Assembly: GCF_013415905.1 (NCBI RefSeq)
Contig: NZ_CP058909.1
Span: 2,418,001 to 2,482,000 of the forward strand
Length of the DNA stretch: 64,000 bases
Source of the DNA: Halosimplex pelagicum
Lineage (GTDB): Archaea; Halobacteriota; Halobacteria; Halobacteriales; Haloarculaceae
Direction of reading: 5' to 3'
Numbering within the stretch: position 1 is the first letter of the stretch; the number at the start of each line of letters is the position of its first letter. The notes below the pieces were generated by a model. That model did no database searches, was not told the origin of the DNA, and saw only the letters and a program-made list of their open reading frames with translations. The position numbers and the translations under genes are program-made. Shown piece after piece: positions 61,448 to 64,000 of this stretch.

Positions 61448-62413
61448 ATGACCGACGAAGGATTCGTACCTACACCAGCACCATTCACCGACTGGATGGT
61501 GTCGGTGCTGTTCACCGAAACGCCAAGTAAAGGTGACAAGCTACTGCTTCCTGGATGTGGCACCGGGAATTTCGCTGCTGCAGTCCAACGCTGTTGCTCG
61601 TTCCGTGGACACCCTTGTCCCGACATATACGCTGTCGAGCCGAACGACGACCGGGCAGACAAGTTTCAAACACGCTTCGAGGAAGCTGGTACGCCACAGC
61701 AGCCGGAGATATCCGAAGCAAGCGCCCACCAGTTAAAATACGTCTATCCGCCGGACTGGTCCCCCAGTCACGAGCCAACCGAGATGGACATTACCTTCCT
61801 TCAAAACGACTTCCTCACGGACCCACCGCGAGGGCAATTCGAGTACATCATCGCGAATCCACCGTTCGTCCAGTACAACAACATCAACAAGGACAAGCGA
61901 GAGCGATACGCAGAGAGGTTTGAGACTGCTACAGGGCGATTCAATCTATACGCCCCCTTCGTCGAGCAGATGTGCGACCGCCTAACTGCAGATGGTGAGC
62001 TCGTGTTCATTCTGCCAGAGGACTTCCTGTTTTCGACGAATGCCAACTTTCGGAACCGGCTCCGGGAGGAGACCATCCATTACGTGAGACCGCTACCAGA
62101 GCCCGTCTTTCCAGACCATACCGTGAGAACGTGTATGCTCCACCTGTCAGCAGACGGCTCTCTCGGGCTAAACAGTTCATTTGTCCTCGATACATGGCAC
62201 TATACAACCGAGATTAAAGAACTGCTACAAGGCGTCAACATCGGCGAGGATGAAGTCGAAGAACACGTCTCAGACTACTTGGACCGTTTCGAGAAACTAC
62301 AGCACAAGATCCTTGCGCGACGGCAGACGCAAGGACGGGAAGGCGGATACTCGACATTAGACGACCCCCGTATCGAAACAGAAACGCAAACAGACCTCGG
62401 AAACTGGGCCTGA
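61448..62413 (+). CDS. N6-adenine DNA methyltransferase (TaqI-like)
   Basis: The protein has 321 residues. It begins with FVPTPAPFTDWMVSVLF, typical of TaqI-type and SNF2-linked enzymes, then motif I LLLPGCGTGNF (33-42), AVEPNDDRAD (acidic loop), and catalytic NPPF (137-140). It then has GELVFILPEDFLFSTNANFR. It is short and lacks a clear target-recognition domain, so specificity may come from a partner. It probably methylates adenine N6. It is an orphan as far as seen. Confidence 0.87.
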   Translation: MTDEGFVPTPAPFTDWMVSVLFTETPSKGDKLLLPGCGTGNFAAAVQRCCSFRGHPCPDIYAVEPNDDRADKFQTRFEEAGTPQQPEISEASAHQLKYVYPPDWSPSHEPTEMDITFLQNDFLTDPPRGQFEYIIANPPFVQYNNINKDKRERYAERFETATGRFNLYAPFVEQMCDRLTADGELVFILPEDFLFSTNANFRNRLREETIHYVRPLPEPVFPDHTVRTCMLHLSADGSLGLNSSFVLDTWHYTTEIKELLQGVNIGEDEVEEHVSDYLDRFEKLQHKILARRQTQGREGGYSTLDDPRIETETQTDLGNWA

Positions 62414-62451
62414 CGACGTAAACCGTGAGCGTCCTCCTACCCCTAAATTTT

Positions 62452-62482
62452 GGTTTATAGCTCACGGGAGAGAGTGAGTGAG
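62452..62482 (+). promoter_or_regulatory. Repeated promoter element, copy 26
   Basis: GGTTTATAGCTCACGGGAG is followed by AGAGTGAGTGAG. The T box begins 35 bp before ATG 62489. Confidence 0.55.
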
Positions 62483-62488
62483 TCTTAG

Positions 62489-62824
62489 ATGAGTACGAGC
62501 GTTCAGGGCGGTCAACTGGAAGAGAGCCCAGAAGATTCAACAAGTGTTCCTCGGCAGGCTATCCTCAGCGAGTTATCGTTATCTGGGGAGTGGGCCGTCG
62601 AAGATGACCCGGAGGGAGACGACCTCCTCCTCGTGAACAATCGTGACCAGGAGCGGTGGCAATCCATCAGCCTCAGCATCTCACACCGGAAGAACGGGGA
62701 CAAGATCCGAAGTCATTACCGGAAGGCACCTTACCGGCGCGGTCGTGTCGGAAGCGACCCCGTCGAGCGTGAGACGCACGACACCTGGACCGAAGCGGTA
62801 GACTGGATACGGAAGCGACTGTAG
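62489..62824 (+). CDS. Hypothetical protein, 111 aa
   Basis: A polar N-terminus (about 25 residues) precedes LSELSLSGEWAVEDDPEGDD, then ISLSISHRKNGDKIRSHYRK and a C-terminal helix (WTEAVDWIRKRL). It is co-transcribed with the PP-loop gene 11 bp downstream. Function unknown. Confidence 0.67.
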   Translation: MSTSVQGGQLEESPEDSTSVPRQAILSELSLSGEWAVEDDPEGDDLLLVNNRDQERWQSISLSISHRKNGDKIRSHYRKAPYRRGRVGSDPVERETHDTWTEAVDWIRKRL

Positions 62825-62835
62825 GAGCACCAACG

Positions 62836-64000
62836 ATGAGCACCACCAGCGAGTTCTACGATTACGATGCGGTTCCTGTCGAAAAGGGCGAGGAGGTCCT
62901 AGGGGAAGTCGCGTCCAAGGACCCAGACAACATCTACGCTGCCGTTTCTGGCGGCGACGACTCGATTACGGCACTCCACTTCGCGCACCAGAGCTCCGCG
63001 ATCGAGTTAGACGGCGTCCTGCACGTGAATACCGGGTTCGGAATCCCGAAGACTCGGGAATACGTCAAGGAACAGTGTGAGAAGTTCGGACTGGATTTCG
63101 TCCCGATCGGGAACCACAACGCCCGGTTCTCCCACGAGAGATATGAGACGTTGGTGAAGCAGTTCGGCTTCCCCGGCGCTACGATCGTCGCTCATTCGCA
63201 GATCCGACATAACCTGAAGGATAAGCCGTTTGGCAGGTTCAGAAACCACCTCGACGGTGACCTTGCTCTCATCTCGGGCGTCCGGCGGTTCGAATCAGAG
63301 CGCCGATATGAAAAGCTCGGTCGCGAGGGAATCCAGACAGTCAACGGGATCACGTGGGCCTCACCGCTCGTCGACTTCACCGACAAGGACGTGAGCGCGT
63401 ATCAGCAGCACCATCAAATCGAGGAGAACCCGGTGAGTGCGCTTCTATGCGCCAGCGGCGAGTGTATGTGTGGAGCATTTGAGGATCGGCAGAACCTTCC
63501 ACTTCTCGAAGAGTACTTCCCCCGGTTCGCACAGAAGATTTTCAAGCTGGAATGGGACGTCCTCGAACGTGCAGCACGGGGAGAGATCAAGACGCAGTAC
63601 GCACTCTGGGCTCACGGGTCCGTCGACGAAGGGGAGTACGCAGCTCGAACCGACGTCGATCAGGCGTCTCTGATGTGCTCAGACTGCGAGGACAAATGCC
63701 CAAGCGAACCTTATCAGATAACGGGGAATCCGCTCTCACCCGCCGAAAAGTACCTGCAAGAACACGATCTATCGGAACTCCACCAATGGCCGTTCTACTG
63801 TGCTGTGTGTGATCTCGTCGTCGAAGACCAACTCTCGCACCGCGAAGAAGTGCATCCGTTCGATGCTGAGGATGGGCTCGCCGGCGAATGGGATATGCGG
63901 CGGATCGAGTTGGACGCCAGCCACGAGAGCGGTATCATAATCACCGAGCCGAACGGGTGGGACATCGACCCGAGCCAGATCACACGAGACGAGGAGGCAG
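62836..64000 (+). CDS. PAPS-reductase/DndC-like PP-loop protein (3' end outside the window)
   Basis: The frame starts at ATG 62836 and is still open at the right edge (388 residues visible). The PP-loop is AVSGGDDSITALHF (SGGDDS, 38-43), followed by LHVNTGFGIPKTREYV and LALISGVRRFESERRYEKL, the layout of PAPS reductase-type ATP pyrophosphatases. Cysteines in CASGECMCGAF and in CSDCEDKC may hold a cluster or zinc, and FYCAVCDLVV with H..EVH looks like a C2H2 finger. Relatives reduce sulfate or, as DndC, help sulfur modification of DNA; which applies here is unknown. Confidence 0.78.
   Translation, partial: MSTTSEFYDYDAVPVEKGEEVLGEVASKDPDNIYAAVSGGDDSITALHFAHQSSAIELDGVLHVNTGFGIPKTREYVKEQCEKFGLDFVPIGNHNARFSHERYETLVKQFGFPGATIVAHSQIRHNLKDKPFGRFRNHLDGDLALISGVRRFESERRYEKLGREGIQTVNGITWASPLVDFTDKDVSAYQQHHQIEENPVSALLCASGECMCGAFEDRQNLPLLEEYFPRFAQKIFKLEWDVLERAARGEIKTQYALWAHGSVDEGEYAARTDVDQASLMCSDCEDKCPSEPYQITGNPLSPAEKYLQEHDLSELHQWPFYCAVCDLVVEDQLSHREEVHPFDAEDGLAGEWDMRRIELDASHESGIIITEPNGWDIDPSQITRDEEA

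Overview
The window reads as part of a large mobile replicon of a halophilic archaeon (class Halobacteria): a megaplasmid, provirus or virus-like element. The haloarchaeal signs are proteins very rich in Asp and Glu, start codons placed about 25-35 bp downstream of TATA-like boxes (the leaderless pattern), a TFIIB-type factor, an archaeal RPA with its RPA-associated partner, a histone-fold protein and an archaeal-type signal peptidase. About 95 genes are packed mostly on the + strand, often with 4-11 bp overlaps. No rRNA, tRNA or CRISPR array was recognised, and no capsid, portal, terminase, tail or conjugation gene was seen.

Layout. 1-10.3 kb: a PD-(D/E)XK-like nuclease, a CARDB surface protein, an XPD/DinG-type helicase and a DPPW methyltransferase. 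10.5-19.2 kb: an HTH regulator with tandem dyads at its start, an operon of small acidic proteins, dihydrofolate reductase, zinc proteins, a TGT-like protein and a TRAM protein. 19.3-24.2 kb: an AT-richer HTH gene, then a bacterial-type NAD-dependent DNA ligase (ligA) broken by an IS630-family and an IS5-family insertion. 24.3-33.3 kb: small acidic and zinc-ribbon proteins and a response regulator. 33.4-41 kb: RPA, RPA-associated protein, a hairpin-rich gene-free stretch, a second TGT/DpdA-like protein, and a histone-fold gene divergent from a TFB gene. 41-64 kb: many small proteins, signal peptidase, DUF192, two N6-adenine methyltransferases, ASCH, DUF6884, DUF4326 and DUF1643 proteins, a lipoprotein, and at the right edge a PAPS-reductase-like PP-loop protein.

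The most striking feature is a repeated upstream element. At least 26 + strand sites share a T-rich box (GGTTTKTA-like), then a short dyad (for example ACTCC-N4-GGGAGT), then GTGAGAG and a start codon, usually 24-45 bp after the T box. In several copies the dyad arms change together. The minus-strand genes and the genes that look acquired lack it and use ordinary TATA boxes. I infer a dedicated, co-regulated promoter class, perhaps served by the TFB or HTH proteins encoded here.

Taken together the genes cover DNA processing (helicase, RPA, ligase, nuclease), nucleotide supply (DHFR), probable DNA modification (three methyltransferases, two TGT-like proteins, one PP-loop protein) and transcription control. 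This is the cargo expected of the early region of a large haloarchaeal virus or virus-derived plasmid. More than half of the proteins could not be assigned a function.
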